A stretch of DNA of 43,715 nt from Tomitella cavernea (GCF_016599145.1 NZ_JAENKO010000039.1:1-43715); one strand, 5' to 3'. Positions 1 to 8,793 are shown, numbered from the stretch's first letter. Notes: a model not told the origin generated them from the letters alone. Numbers and translations are program-made.

Positions 1-65
1 GACTTGGAAGCATTACAACCGTCAATCAACCGATTGGCCCAGGCGAAGTAGCGCAAGCCTCCCAC

Positions 66-124
66 GCGCTCACACTGCGTGAGGCACCGGCCACCGCTTC
101 GCGCTCACTTTTACGTGAGGCACC
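66..124. repeat. Two near-identical short hairpin repeats
   Basis: Positions 66-88 and 101-124 are near-copies: both begin GCGCTCAC and end GTGAGGCACC, separated by a 4-6 base variable core. Each copy is itself an inverted repeat (CTCAC...GTGAG), so the pair could be two operator sites or two small hairpins. They lie just downstream of the SodC-like pseudogene, and nothing else is recognisable in bases 1-155. Function is unknown. Confidence 0.45.
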
Positions 125-155
125 TCGGCGAATTACTGGACAAGTGACCTAATCG

Positions 156-545
156 TCAGTCCTGGTGAACGCCCGGCGAGAGGCCCACGTCCATGCAGGC
201 CAGCCGGTCACCCGGCGATCCGGCCTCGCCCGGCCCGGTCGCGGTGCGCTTCGCATGCAGCACCAGGGACTGTGCCCCGCCGTCGCGGAACTCCCAATCG
301 GCCGTAGCCGACGCCGCTGCCGTCGGTGGTGAAGTCGAGCCACACCTCGTTCTGCGGGTTGGCGTAGGCGGGGTCCGTGGACGGCGAATCAGCGGTGGCC
401 GCCGGGTCCTGCACGTTCTGATAGTGCGGCCCCGAGTCCGACGGTTCCGGCCCGCACGGCTTCGTGTGGGCGTGGGCGCCGAAGTCGCGACCCGGCTGCA
501 AGCCCCCGCTCCGGCGGTGACGGTGATTCGTCGGGCGAGCGGATT
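156..545 (-). pseudogene. Frameshifted SodC-like (Cu/Zn superoxide dismutase family) remnant
   Basis: Three pieces in different frames reconstruct one protein related to the intact SodC-like lipoprotein at 2554-3168. A short beta-strand piece (ITVTAGAG) at about 520-545 leads into LQPGRDFGAHAHTKPCG. That frame runs through a segment with PSTDPAYAN and NEVWLDFTT. Near 305 the frame changes again to WEFRDGGAQSLVLH, ending with RLACMDV. The conserved blocks align colinearly with the paralogue (HATTEPCG, PSTDPAYAN, NELWLDFTT, RLACLDV), so this is a real gene broken by at least two frameshifts. No signal peptide or lipobox can be placed upstream. The remnant keeps an HAH pair and an HYQ His that the intact paralogue has lost. 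Sequencing error is possible but would have to occur twice. Confidence 0.75.
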
Positions 546-701
546 GTCTGATCGAACGAACATGCCCTTGTATATCCCGGCGCGCGGCGGATCAAAACGG
601 GGCACGCGGACCGATCCAGTGGAATTCCGCCCGCACGAAGACACGGCCGCCGTACGATCACGTCGCATCCGGGCCATGCGCGCCCGGGGAGGGGTGGTTC
701 A

Positions 702-2543
702 ATGCGCAGGCTGTCCGCACGAACGGTTCCGGTGGCCGCCGCTCTCGCCGCGATGCTCACCGTGGCACCAGCCGTCGCCCGCGCGGCGCCGCAGGCGGCC
801 GACGTCACCACTTTGCACTTCGCCGTGACAGTGGGGCCGGGCGAACAGCAATGCGACATCGTCGGGGATCTGTACCGCCCCGCGGGTGCGACGGCCGACG
901 CGCCGGTGCCCGCGATCCTCGCCACCAACGGATTCGGCGGCTCCAAGGACGACTTGACCACAGCCGCCGAGTACTTCTCCGGCCGCGGGTACGCGGTGCT
1001 GGCGTACTCGGGTCTCGGCTTCGGCGGCTCCGGGTGCCGCATCGGCATGGACAGCCGCGCACAGGACGGCCGGGCAGGGTCCCAGCTGATCGGCTTCCTC
1101 GGGGGACGCGACGGGATCGCCTTCGCCGACGCCGCCCACACCCGCCCCGCCGCCGCACCGGACTACGTCGCGCGCGACGCCGTGGACCACCGTGGCACGG
1201 CCCGCGACCACGATCCGCGCGTGGGCATGATCGGCGGATCATACGGCGGGCAGATCCAGTTCGCCGTCGCCGCCGTGGACGCGCGGCTGGACACGATCAC
1301 ACCGTCGATCACGTGGAACGACCTGTCGTACTCGCTGGTGCCGAACACCCTCGACCAGGGGGCGGGGGTGGGCGGCCCGGTCCCCGGCGTCAGCAAGCTC
1401 ACTTGGACGGCGGCGCTCGCCGCGGCCGGATTCCTCACCCCGGTCCAGTACCGGAGTTACCGGGAGGACCCGTCCCGGCTGGCCGGCTGCCCCAACTTCA
1501 TGCCGGAGGTGTGCCAGGGCCTGGCCGAGGGCGTCACCACCGGCACCGTCGATCAGCACGTCATCGACACCTTCCGCGCCACCTCGGTGTCCTCCTACCT
1601 CCCCGACGTCACCGTCCCGACACTCCTGCTGCAGGGCGAGCAGGACACGCTGTTCGACCTGCGCGAGGCCACCGCCACCTATCGCGCACTCCAGGCCCAG
1701 GGCACCGAGGTCAAGCTGGTGTGGCAGCGGTTCGGACATTCCAGCGGCGGGACGGTCCCCGGCGAGAATCCGGGCGCCGGCGAGGCGTGGGACCCGCAGA
1801 CCCAGTACATGGTGCAGCGCCGCACCGACTGGCTCGACCATTACCTCAAAGACGCGCCCACCCCCACCGGGCCCGAGTTCGCGTACTTCCGCCCCTGGAT
1901 CGAATACACGGGCAATGCCGCCCCCGCGTACGCGGAATCGCCCACCGTGGATGTCGGCGCCCCCCGCACCCTCGCACTGTCCGGCGACGGGAAGCTGGTC
2001 CCCGCCGACGCCGGGGCGGTGACGGAAGGAGCCCAGTCGCTGTACACGCTGCCGGGCGGGCTGCCCACCGAGGTCTCCGCACCTGCGGTGGCACCGGCGA
2101 TGGATGTGCCGGCGGCGGAGCTCCCCGGCAGCGCCGCCGCGTGGACGACGGCTCCGGCACAGGCCCCCGTCGACATCGTCGGCGGCCCCACGCTCCGCTT
2201 GACCATGGCCACCGAGCGCACGCTCGACGGCAGCGTCGCGGATTCCGCGGTGGTGTTCGCCAAGCTCTACGACGTGGCGCCCGACGGTACCGCGGAGCTC
2301 ATCGACGGCCTCGTCTCGCCGGTGCGGGTGCTCGACCCGTCGGAGCCCGTCACCGTGGACATGCGCACGCTCGTGCACCGCATCGACACCGGCCACCGGC
2401 TCCGCCTGGTCGTCGCGGGCGGCGATGTCAACTACCGCGGCGGCATCACGGCCCACCGAGTGACGATCCCGCAAAGCAGTGCAGGCCAGGGGCTCTCGCT
2501 GCCCGTCCTGTCGTCGGTGGCCCCGAACGTGTTCACGGAGTAG
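702..2543 (+). CDS. Secreted CocE/NonD-type hydrolase (X-Pro dipeptidyl-peptidase S15 family)
   Basis: A 613-residue alpha/beta hydrolase of the CocE/NonD and S15 peptidase group, which includes acyl esterases and X-Pro dipeptidyl peptidases. A Sec signal peptide is clear: MRR, a hydrophobic stretch to about residue 26, and an ARA-A cleavage site near 28. The catalytic triad can be placed as Ser180 in GGSYGG, Asp315 in QGEQD and His346 in FGHSSGG. Residues from about 400 form the beta-sandwich C-terminal domain typical of the family. The ATG follows a good ribosome site (GGGGAGGGG, about 696). It is followed after 10 bases by the SodC-like lipoprotein gene, so the two are probably co-transcribed and both act outside the membrane. 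Whether the substrate is a peptide or an ester cannot be told. Confidence 0.9.
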   Translation: MRRLSARTVPVAAALAAMLTVAPAVARAAPQAADVTTLHFAVTVGPGEQQCDIVGDLYRPAGATADAPVPAILATNGFGGSKDDLTTAAEYFSGRGYAVLAYSGLGFGGSGCRIGMDSRAQDGRAGSQLIGFLGGRDGIAFADAAHTRPAAAPDYVARDAVDHRGTARDHDPRVGMIGGSYGGQIQFAVAAVDARLDTITPSITWNDLSYSLVPNTLDQGAGVGGPVPGVSKLTWTAALAAAGFLTPVQYRSYREDPSRLAGCPNFMPEVCQGLAEGVTTGTVDQHVIDTFRATSVSSYLPDVTVPTLLLQGEQDTLFDLREATATYRALQAQGTEVKLVWQRFGHSSGGTVPGENPGAGEAWDPQTQYMVQRRTDWLDHYLKDAPTPTGPEFAYFRPWIEYTGNAAPAYAESPTVDVGAPRTLALSGDGKLVPADAGAVTEGAQSLYTLPGGLPTEVSAPAVAPAMDVPAAELPGSAAAWTTAPAQAPVDIVGGPTLRLTMATERTLDGSVADSAVVFAKLYDVAPDGTAELIDGLVSPVRVLDPSEPVTVDMRTLVHRIDTGHRLRLVVAGGDVNYRGGITAHRVTIPQSSAGQGLSLPVLSSVAPNVFTE

Positions 2544-2553
2544 GTCTGGACGT

Positions 2554-3168
2554 ATGGACACGCGTCGTGCGGCACCTGCGAAGTGCGCCGCCGTGGTCGT
2601 CGCAATCGCCGCGGCGGCCGCGACCGCCGCGTGCGGGTCCGATGCCGCCGCGCCCCCGCCCGCCGACGCCGCGCCGCCCGCCTCCCACGTCACCACGGGC
2701 GTCTTCCTCGTGCCGGAGATCGCCTCCAACGCCGTCACCTACGACCCCGCGAAGGTCCCGCCGAATTCGACGGCCACGGTCACCGAGTCCGTGCACGGCT
2801 CGCAGACCGTGGTGACCCTCAACGTCACCGGGCTGCAACCTGCCACCGAGTACGGCGTGCACGCCACCACGGAACCATGCGGCAAGCAACCCGGGTCCGC
2901 CGGAGCCCGCTATCAGAACCGCCCGGACCCCGCCGCCTCGCCGGGGAACCCGTCGACCGATCCGGCGTACGCCAACACGTCGAACGAGCTGTGGCTGGAC
3001 TTCACCACCACCTCCGCAGGGACCGCCTACGGCACCCGCACGCTGGGCTGGACGTTCCGCCCCGGGGAAGCCCGCTCGCTGGTAATCCTCGACCACCTCA
3101 CGTCCACCGGCTCGCACGACGCGGGCGACGCCGGCGCGCGGCTGGCCTGCCTGGACGTGGATTTCTGA
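2554..3168 (+). CDS. SodC-like lipoprotein with missing metal ligands
   Basis: A 204-residue lipoprotein related to the actinobacterial Cu/Zn superoxide dismutase-like family. The N-terminus has a hydrophobic signal and a lipobox-like TAAC ending at Cys27. The family blocks follow: HATTEPCG (His103, Cys109), PSTDPAYAN, NELWLDFTT and the C-terminal RLACLDV. A functional SodC uses an HxH pair and a further His. Here the HxH is HAT and the HYQ seen in the broken paralogue at 156-545 is RYQ. Most copper and zinc ligands are therefore absent, and the protein is probably a structural or binding relative rather than an enzyme. The start was chosen at the ATG 10 bases after the upstream stop; the ribosome site is weak, which suggests translational coupling. 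Confidence 0.8.
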   Translation: MDTRRAAPAKCAAVVVAIAAAAATAACGSDAAAPPPADAAPPASHVTTGVFLVPEIASNAVTYDPAKVPPNSTATVTESVHGSQTVVTLNVTGLQPATEYGVHATTEPCGKQPGSAGARYQNRPDPAASPGNPSTDPAYANTSNELWLDFTTTSAGTAYGTRTLGWTFRPGEARSLVILDHLTSTGSHDAGDAGARLACLDVDF

Positions 3169-3245
3169 CGCCGGCCGCCGCTTTTACGGAACGTTCGTCC
3201 TATGATTAATGCGAGGGTGGACATCGGCACGGACGGAGGCCCGGC

Positions 3246-3740
3246 ATGACCGACACGACGCTCGCGGAGGCCATGGAGGCGGAGCACCACGAGATCGACG
3301 AGGGGATCTACGCGTACCTGAACGGCGACGCCGACGGCCGCGAACGCCTCGAGGCGGCGTTCGAAGAGCTGCGACGGCACATCTACCTCGAGGAGGTCTA
3401 CCTTTTCCCGCCGCTGCGCGACGCCGGAATGATGGCCCCTGTATTCGTCATGCTGCGGGAGCACGGCGAGATGTGGCAGGTCCTCGATCAGGTCGAAGCC
3501 GCGCTCACCGTCAATCCGGCACCCGACTCGTCTACCGCGGCACTGTGCCGGGATCTACTCACACGCCTGGACGCCCACAACGCCAAAGAGGAGCCGATCC
3601 TCTACCCGGAGCTGCGCGGCATCCTCTCCGACTCCGCCGCCGAGCAGTACCTGGCCTTCTTGGAGGACGGCGAGCGTCCCGACGGCTGGGTGTGCGAGCG
3701 CGCCGCGGCCGGACCCCCCACCTCGTCGCCCTGGGGGTGA
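3246..3740 (+). CDS. Hemerythrin HHE-domain protein
   Basis: A 164-residue cytosolic protein with the hemerythrin cation-binding pattern: HHE near residues 14-16, a His-Ile-Tyr-Leu-Glu segment (HIYLEE) near 44, REHGEM near 76 and HNAKEEPILYPE near 112. These supply the His/Glu ligands of a di-iron site able to bind oxygen or nitric oxide. The gene has a GGAGG ribosome site 6 bases before the ATG. It runs in the same direction as the upstream lipoprotein and the downstream MgtC gene but with its own 77-base leader. Proteins of this class are often linked to redox or nitrosative stress; no specific role is visible here. Confidence 0.88.
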   Translation: MTDTTLAEAMEAEHHEIDEGIYAYLNGDADGRERLEAAFEELRRHIYLEEVYLFPPLRDAGMMAPVFVMLREHGEMWQVLDQVEAALTVNPAPDSSTAALCRDLLTRLDAHNAKEEPILYPELRGILSDSAAEQYLAFLEDGERPDGWVCERAAAGPPTSSPWG

Positions 3741-3758
3741 CACCGCTCGTGGCCTACT

Positions 3759-4484
3759 GTGAACACGATGGGAGTATCGGAGGTCGCCGCAGGACTCGGC
3801 AACGCTGAGGGCCAGGGTCTGCTGCAGATCGGCGAGCTGATCCTGGCGTTCGTCCTCGCCTCGCTGATCGGCCTGGAGCGCAGGCTCCGCGGCAAGAGCG
3901 CGGGGCTCAAGACGCAGGCGATCGTCGGCACCGCCGCAGCCCTGATGGTGCAGATCAGCAAGTACGGGTTCTTCGACGTGCTCGGCGACGGCGTATCGCT
4001 GGACCCGTCACGCGTGGCCGCGCAGATCCTTTCCGGCGTCGGATTCATCGGCGCCGGCCTGATCATCACCCGACGCGGGGCCGTCCGGGGGCTCACCACG
4101 GCCGCAGCGGTGTGGGAGACCACGGGCATCGGGATGGCCGCCGGGGCCGGGCTGTGGCTGCTCGCCGTCGTCGTTACGGCGCTGCATTTCGTCATCGCCT
4201 TCGGCTACCCGGTGATCACGCGGCGCCTGCCGGGCGCGGACACGCTCGTCGACATCGACGTGGACTACCGCACCGGCGGCGGCACCCTGCGGGAGCTGCT
4301 CGCGGCGGCCACCGACGCGCGATGGCGCGTCATCCGGGTCGCGCCGCGCGAGGAGGAGGACGGGCACGTGTCCGTGGCGCTCAGCCTGCGCGGCGGCGGG
4401 AAGCCGGACGAGTTGCTCGCGCGGCTCGGCGGCATCGACGGCGTCACCGGCATGCGGTTGACGTCGGAAGACGAACTGGACTGA
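3759..4484 (+). CDS. MgtC/SapB family membrane protein
   Basis: A 241-residue MgtC-family protein. The first 150 residues hold about four hydrophobic segments with the family signatures LASLIGLERRLRGKSAGLKTQ, ILSGVGFIGAG and GLTTAAAVW. The remaining 90 residues form a soluble ACT-like C-terminal domain. MgtC proteins are linked to survival in low magnesium and inside host cells, and act on membrane energetics rather than as proven Mg2+ transporters. The GTG at 3759 is used here; an ATG at 3768 is an equally possible start because neither has a strong ribosome site. The gap to the upstream hemerythrin stop is 18 bases, so co-transcription is likely. Confidence 0.88.
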   Translation: MNTMGVSEVAAGLGNAEGQGLLQIGELILAFVLASLIGLERRLRGKSAGLKTQAIVGTAAALMVQISKYGFFDVLGDGVSLDPSRVAAQILSGVGFIGAGLIITRRGAVRGLTTAAAVWETTGIGMAAGAGLWLLAVVVTALHFVIAFGYPVITRRLPGADTLVDIDVDYRTGGGTLRELLAAATDARWRVIRVAPREEEDGHVSVALSLRGGGKPDELLARLGGIDGVTGMRLTSEDELD

Positions 4485-4517
4485 CGGCGGCACACCCGTC
4501 TGACATAGCCTGGACAG

Positions 4518-5957
4518 GTGACCACCGAGCGACTTCAGGAACTGTTCGACAGCCAGCGCACCGCCTTCCTCGCTGACGGACCCGCCACGGCGCAGGCCCG
4601 CATCGACCGGATCGACCGGCTCAAGGCAATGCTCCTCGACGGCGGCGACAGGCTCACCGCCGCCATCCGCGACGACTACGGCACCCGCCCCGAATCGTTG
4701 TCACTCATCGCCGACGTCGTCTCCGGCCTGGGCGAGATGACCTACCTGCAGAAGAACCTGGCCTCGTGGATGCGCCCGCAACGGCCACAGCCGCTGGCCC
4801 GCCTGTTCGGCGTCACCATGGAGACGCACGCAGTGCCACTGGGCGTGGTGGGCGTGATCGCGCCGTGGAACTTCCCGCTGCAGCTGCTCATGCAGCCGGC
4901 GGCCGCCGCGCTCGCCGCCGGCAACCGGGTCATGCTGCGCCCATCGTCCGCCCTGCCCCGCATGAGCGCGGTGCTCGCCGAGCTGGCCCCGCAGTACTTC
5001 GCGCCGGAGGAACTCGTGGTGGTCACCAAGGAGGTCGCCTCCGGTGCGCAGTTCGCCGCGCTGCCGTTCGACCACCTGTTCTTCACCGGCTCCACCGAGA
5101 CGGGCCGCAGAATCCAGCGGGCCGCCGCCGACAACCTCACGCCCGTCACCCTCGAGTTGGGCGGGAAGAACCCCGCCGTCGTCGCCCGCACCGCCGACGT
5201 GCGCCGGGCGGCCGACAGGATCGGCGCCGCCCGGATGGTCAACAGCGGTCAAACCTGCCTGTCCCCCGACTACGCCTTCGTCCCCGAGGAGTCGGCGGAC
5301 GCCTTCGTCGAGGCCCTCCTCGACGGCTGGCGCAAGCGCTATCCCGTCGTCTCCGGCAACGAGCAGTACGTGTCGCTCATCGACGACGACGCGTACCAGC
5401 GCATCATGGGACTTCTCGACGACGCGCGGGCGAAGGGTGCGACGGTGCGCAGCGCCGACGAGGAACCGGCGGATCCTGTGCGCCGACAGATCGCGCCCAC
5501 CGTCGTCACCGGTGTCACCGACGCGATGGAGATCAGCCGCGAGGAAATCTTCGGCCCCGTTCTGGCGGTGCACACCTACGGCGCGGTGGACGAGGTCATC
5601 GACTACCTGGCGCCGCGGCCCAGCCCGCTGGGCGCCTACTGGTACGGCGACGACGACGCGGCGTTCCGCCGGTTCTTCGCGCGCACCCGCTCCGGCAGTG
5701 TCAACCGCAACGACTTCGGCCTCGTCAACGCGATGCACCACCTGCCGTTCGGCGGTGTGGGGCGGTCCGGGATGGGCAATTACCACGGCAAGTTCGGATT
5801 CGACACGTTCTCGCACCTCCGCCCGATCGCCGCGCAGCCCACCCCGCTCTCACTCGCGTCCATCATCGCCACCCCGCACTCCCGGCGCCTGGCGAAGGGC
5901 ATCGCACGCTACGCGGACCAGCAGCGGAAGGCGGTCGCCAAGCGGCTCGGCGGGTAA
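4518..5957 (+). CDS. Aldehyde dehydrogenase, coniferyl-aldehyde-dehydrogenase-like
   Basis: A 479-residue NAD(P)-dependent aldehyde dehydrogenase. The fold signatures are present: PWNFP (about 116-120), the nucleotide-binding FTGSTETG (189-196), the general base Glu213 in LELGGKNP and the nucleophile Cys247 in SGQTCLSPDY. The SPDY after the Cys and the length close to 480 are typical of the coniferyl aldehyde dehydrogenase or fatty aldehyde branch. The GTG start gives the full N-terminus. The next gene, an SDR, starts 10 bases after the stop on the same strand, so a two-gene alcohol/aldehyde oxidation unit is plausible. The physiological substrate is not known. Confidence 0.92.
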   Translation: MTTERLQELFDSQRTAFLADGPATAQARIDRIDRLKAMLLDGGDRLTAAIRDDYGTRPESLSLIADVVSGLGEMTYLQKNLASWMRPQRPQPLARLFGVTMETHAVPLGVVGVIAPWNFPLQLLMQPAAAALAAGNRVMLRPSSALPRMSAVLAELAPQYFAPEELVVVTKEVASGAQFAALPFDHLFFTGSTETGRRIQRAAADNLTPVTLELGGKNPAVVARTADVRRAADRIGAARMVNSGQTCLSPDYAFVPEESADAFVEALLDGWRKRYPVVSGNEQYVSLIDDDAYQRIMGLLDDARAKGATVRSADEEPADPVRRQIAPTVVTGVTDAMEISREEIFGPVLAVHTYGAVDEVIDYLAPRPSPLGAYWYGDDDAAFRRFFARTRSGSVNRNDFGLVNAMHHLPFGGVGRSGMGNYHGKFGFDTFSHLRPIAAQPTPLSLASIIATPHSRRLAKGIARYADQQRKAVAKRLGG

Positions 5958-5967
5958 CGTCGGCGGC

Positions 5968-6864
5968 ATGCCGCACAGCTCCTGGACCGCAGCGAACCTC
6001 CCGTCGTTCACCGGCCGCACCGCCGTCGTCACCGGCGCCACCAGCGGGCTCGGGCTGATCACGGCCCGGCACCTGGCGGGAGCCGGGGCCACGGTCGTGC
6101 TGGCGGTCCGCGACACCGACCGGGGACGGCAGGCCGCGGCGGGCATAGCCGGCGAGACCGACGTGCGCGCGCTCGACCTGGCCGACCTCGCCTCGGTGCG
6201 CCGTTTCACGGAAGACTGGGGCGACAGCCCGATCGACCTGCTGGTCAACAACGCCGGCATCATGCACGTGCCCGAGGGCCGGACGGCCGACGGATTCGAA
6301 ACGCAGATCGGCGTCAACCACCTGGGCCACTTCGCTCTGACGAATCTGTTGCTGCCGCGCATCACCGACCGCGTGGTGACGGTGGCATCGCTGGCGCACC
6401 GCATGGGCACGATCGACCTGGAAGATCTCAACTGGCGGCGCCGCCGCTACGACCGCGTCCGCGCGTACGGCCAGTCGAAGCTGGCGAATCTGCTGTTCTC
6501 CTTGGACCTGGAACGCCGACTGCGCAAGGCCGGCTCCCCAGTCCGCTCGCTTTCCGCGCACCCCGGCTACGCCTCCACCAACCTGCAGACGCGGACTGCG
6601 AACCCCATCGGAGACCTGCTGGGGCGCATCGGCAACGCGACCATCGCGCAGAGCGCCGAGGCGGGAGCGCTGCCCACCCTCTACGCCGCCAGCCAGGATC
6701 TTCCCGGCGGGAGTTTCCTCGGGCCGGACAGGATGCTCGGCGCCCGCGGCGGGCCCGCGCTCGCGGGGCGCAGCGCGGAGGCCTCCGACCCGGACCTGGC
6801 CCGCCGACTGTGGGAGGCATCCGCGGAGCTGACGGGCGTGGGCTTCTCCGCCGGACTCGGCTGA
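5968..6864 (+). CDS. Short-chain dehydrogenase/reductase (retinol dehydrogenase-like)
   Basis: A 298-residue classical SDR with cofactor motif TGATSGLG at about residues 22-29, NNAG near 93, the catalytic Ser in VASLAHRMG and the YGQSK catalytic Tyr/Lys pair. A branch of the family with the longer C-terminus and SAHPGYASTNLQ is known as retinol dehydrogenase or WW-oxidoreductase-like. It starts 10 bases after the aldehyde dehydrogenase stop and is likely in one transcript with it. It converges on the DnaB-N-like gene ending at 6877. Confidence 0.9.
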   Translation: MPHSSWTAANLPSFTGRTAVVTGATSGLGLITARHLAGAGATVVLAVRDTDRGRQAAAGIAGETDVRALDLADLASVRRFTEDWGDSPIDLLVNNAGIMHVPEGRTADGFETQIGVNHLGHFALTNLLLPRITDRVVTVASLAHRMGTIDLEDLNWRRRRYDRVRAYGQSKLANLLFSLDLERRLRKAGSPVRSLSAHPGYASTNLQTRTANPIGDLLGRIGNATIAQSAEAGALPTLYAASQDLPGGSFLGPDRMLGARGGPALAGRSAEASDPDLARRLWEASAELTGVGFSAGLG

Positions 6865-6876
6865 ACGGCGAGTCGC

Positions 6877-7389
6877 TCACGGTTCCGCGGAGCCGTCCGC
6901 CGGGTCCGCGCCGAGCCGCCGCCGCAGCTCGGCGAGCCGCCGGGATTCCTTCCGCTGCCGGGTGCCATGCTGCACGAGGATCGGGAAGAGCTCGTCGGTG
7001 GGCGCTGCGGCTACCGCGTGCGCCACGGACTCGGCCACGTGCCGGAACGACCGTCGATACGCCGCGCTGGCGACGTCGATCGCATACCAGCCCAGCGCCA
7101 CCGGCTCCGCCCCGAGCGTGGTGATGCCGCGCAGGGCGGAATGCACGGTACGCGGCGCGCGCAGTTCGCCGACGTCGGTGAGGCGGGAGGCGATGCTGGC
7201 AGCGTCGTGGGGACGGCCGGTCCGCGCCTGGTCACGCCACGTCGCGTAGATGAGCGTGTGGGACGGCCTTTCGAAGTCGTCCGGAAGCACGAGTTCCGCC
7301 ACCGTGGCGATGCGCTCGGCGTCCCGCGCCCACAGTGCCGCGCACAGGAACATCGCCTCCGCGTCCAGCTCTGGTGCATCGTCGATCAC
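6877..7389 (-). CDS. Orphan DnaB N-terminal-domain-like protein
   Basis: A 170-residue protein resembling only the helical N-terminal domain of replicative helicase DnaB. It has an AMFLCAALW segment, a VLPDDFERPSHTLIYATW segment like the DnaB linker-facing helices, and DAASIASRL. There is no Walker A/B ATPase part, so it is not a helicase. Such stand-alone DnaB-N proteins occur in Rhodococcus/Gordonia-type genomes and have no established role; interference with or modulation of DnaB hexamers is only a guess. The C-terminus is rich in Arg. It lies 10 bases after the DUF222/HNH gene on the same strand, so the two may be translated together. Confidence 0.7.
   Translation of the reverse strand: MIDDAPELDAEAMFLCAALWARDAERIATVAELVLPDDFERPSHTLIYATWRDQARTGRPHDAASIASRLTDVGELRAPRTVHSALRGITTLGAEPVALGWYAIDVASAAYRRSFRHVAESVAHAVAAAPTDELFPILVQHGTRQRKESRRLAELRRRLGADPADGSAEP
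6879..6896. terminator. Short GC-rich hairpin between convergent genes
   Basis: ACGGTTCC-GC-GGAGCCGT forms an 8-bp stem with one G-U pair, at the meeting point of the SDR gene (ends 6864) and the DnaB-N-like gene (ends 6877). Its core is a variant of the GGTTCCGCGGAACC palindrome seen also at 8794-8811 and 39487-39528. It has no T-run, as usual in high-GC actinobacteria. Confidence 0.5.
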
Positions 7390-7398
7390 GTCGCCGGC

Positions 7399-8676
7399 CT
7401 AGGCGGCCCGCCGGCGGTCGCGTTCCCACGCCTCCGCCAGCACCGAGACCGCGTAGTGCAGGTCCAACGGCTTCCCGTCCCAGTCGGGGGTGAGCGACCC
7501 GGCATCCACGGACGGATTCCTGATCGCGTCGGGGTCGCCCGTCATGGCGGGTGCCGCGTCGACGATTGCGCCCGCGCGGAACACGAACCGTTGGCCGCCG
7601 AGAGCGTCGATCCCGAAGGCACCCTCATGCAGGCTCCGGTGGCAGGTGCCGCAAAGCAGGATCAGGTTGTCCAGGTCGGTGGCGCCGCCGTGGCTCCACG
7701 GGCGCACGTGATGGGCGTGCAGGAATCGGGTGCGCCCGCAGGCAGGGTGCCGGCAACCACCGTCCCTCAGGTGCAGCGCGCGCAGCTGCGCAGACGACGG
7801 CAAGCGGCGGCGCCGGCCGAACCGCAGGATACGGCCGCCCTCGGCGTCGATCCTGCGTCCGCTCGCCGAGCAGATCACGGTCGCCGCCGCAGCGTCACCG
7901 AGTGCCGGGCCGTCCTCCACGTGCGCCCCCGTGTGATCGACGACGAACGATACCTCCGAGGCCGGCGCGTCGGCGGGGGCGTCCGCCACTGCGAGCATCG
8001 TCTCCGCCATCGCCACCACGGCGGGTGCGGCGTCGGCGGGCGGCGGGCCGGTGAGATCGGGCTCGTCGCCGCAAGTGCGCCTGCGTTCGAACTCCGCGCG
8101 GGTGAGCGCGGCGAGCAGGACTTTGCCGTCCGCCGCGCTGAGCCGCCCGGAAACCACGAGGTCACCGGTCTCGGAATCCCACCGGTGGCTCAGCCGGTGT
8201 TCGGGCGGCCGTACGTCCTTGTCCGGCTGCGGAACGGGCACCGACCGCAGCCCACGGACCAGCCTCTCCAGCTGAGAAGCGGTGGCACCGCGTGCGGATT
8301 CCACCAGGTCCGCCTCGGTTTCCGGCGTCGCCACCCGCGTGATCGCCCGCACCTTGGAGTACGAGAGAGTTCCGCCCACGAAGGCCGCGCGGGTGAGCGG
8401 AAGCGCCTCGAGACGGCGGGCCACGCGAACCTGGTCGCGCGCCGTTCGGAGGTTGATGCCGCAGCGCCAGGACAGCCAGTGGGCACACGACAGGACGCCG
8501 ATGCAATTCCAGCCGCCGCGGCGGTCGAACTGCGACAGAAGGATCAGGAACCGGGCCGTGGCGGCGGCGATGTGCGCCGCAAGCGTGCACAGCTCACGCT
8601 CCACCTCCTTGATGTCGGAGTCGTCATCGGCGATGTTCCGCTCCCCCTCGAACTGCGTCGTGGAATCCCCCGACAT
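7399..8676 (-). CDS. DUF222 / HNH endonuclease-domain protein (13E12 repeat family)
   Basis: A 425-residue protein with an N-terminal DUF222 region (HWLSWRCG, then ARDQVRVARRLEALP near 80-110) and a C-terminal HNH nuclease motif. The HNH part reads CRHPACGRTRFLHAHHVRPW followed by DLDNLILLCGTCHRSLHEG, giving a beta-beta-alpha fold with Zn-binding Cys pairs. The 13E12 family is multi-copy in many mycolata and its role is unresolved; transposon, intron or defence links have been proposed. The start was placed at the ATG at 8676 because GAGGGGGAGG stands just upstream. A longer frame begins at 8709. Confidence 0.88.
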   Translation of the reverse strand: MSGDSTTQFEGERNIADDDSDIKEVERELCTLAAHIAAATARFLILLSQFDRRGGWNCIGVLSCAHWLSWRCGINLRTARDQVRVARRLEALPLTRAAFVGGTLSYSKVRAITRVATPETEADLVESARGATASQLERLVRGLRSVPVPQPDKDVRPPEHRLSHRWDSETGDLVVSGRLSAADGKVLLAALTRAEFERRRTCGDEPDLTGPPPADAAPAVVAMAETMLAVADAPADAPASEVSFVVDHTGAHVEDGPALGDAAAATVICSASGRRIDAEGGRILRFGRRRRLPSSAQLRALHLRDGGCRHPACGRTRFLHAHHVRPWSHGGATDLDNLILLCGTCHRSLHEGAFGIDALGGQRFVFRAGAIVDAAPAMTGDPDAIRNPSVDAGSLTPDWDGKPLDLHYAVSVLAEAWERDRRRAA

Positions 8677-8793
8677 TGCCTCCCCCTCACCCGCAACCCG
8701 CGCCGGCATGCGCCCGGTTCCGTCGACCGCGATCGAACAACCGTGCCCACAGTAGGCGGCGACACCGACGGATTCGACGCGGCCGGCCGCAGC

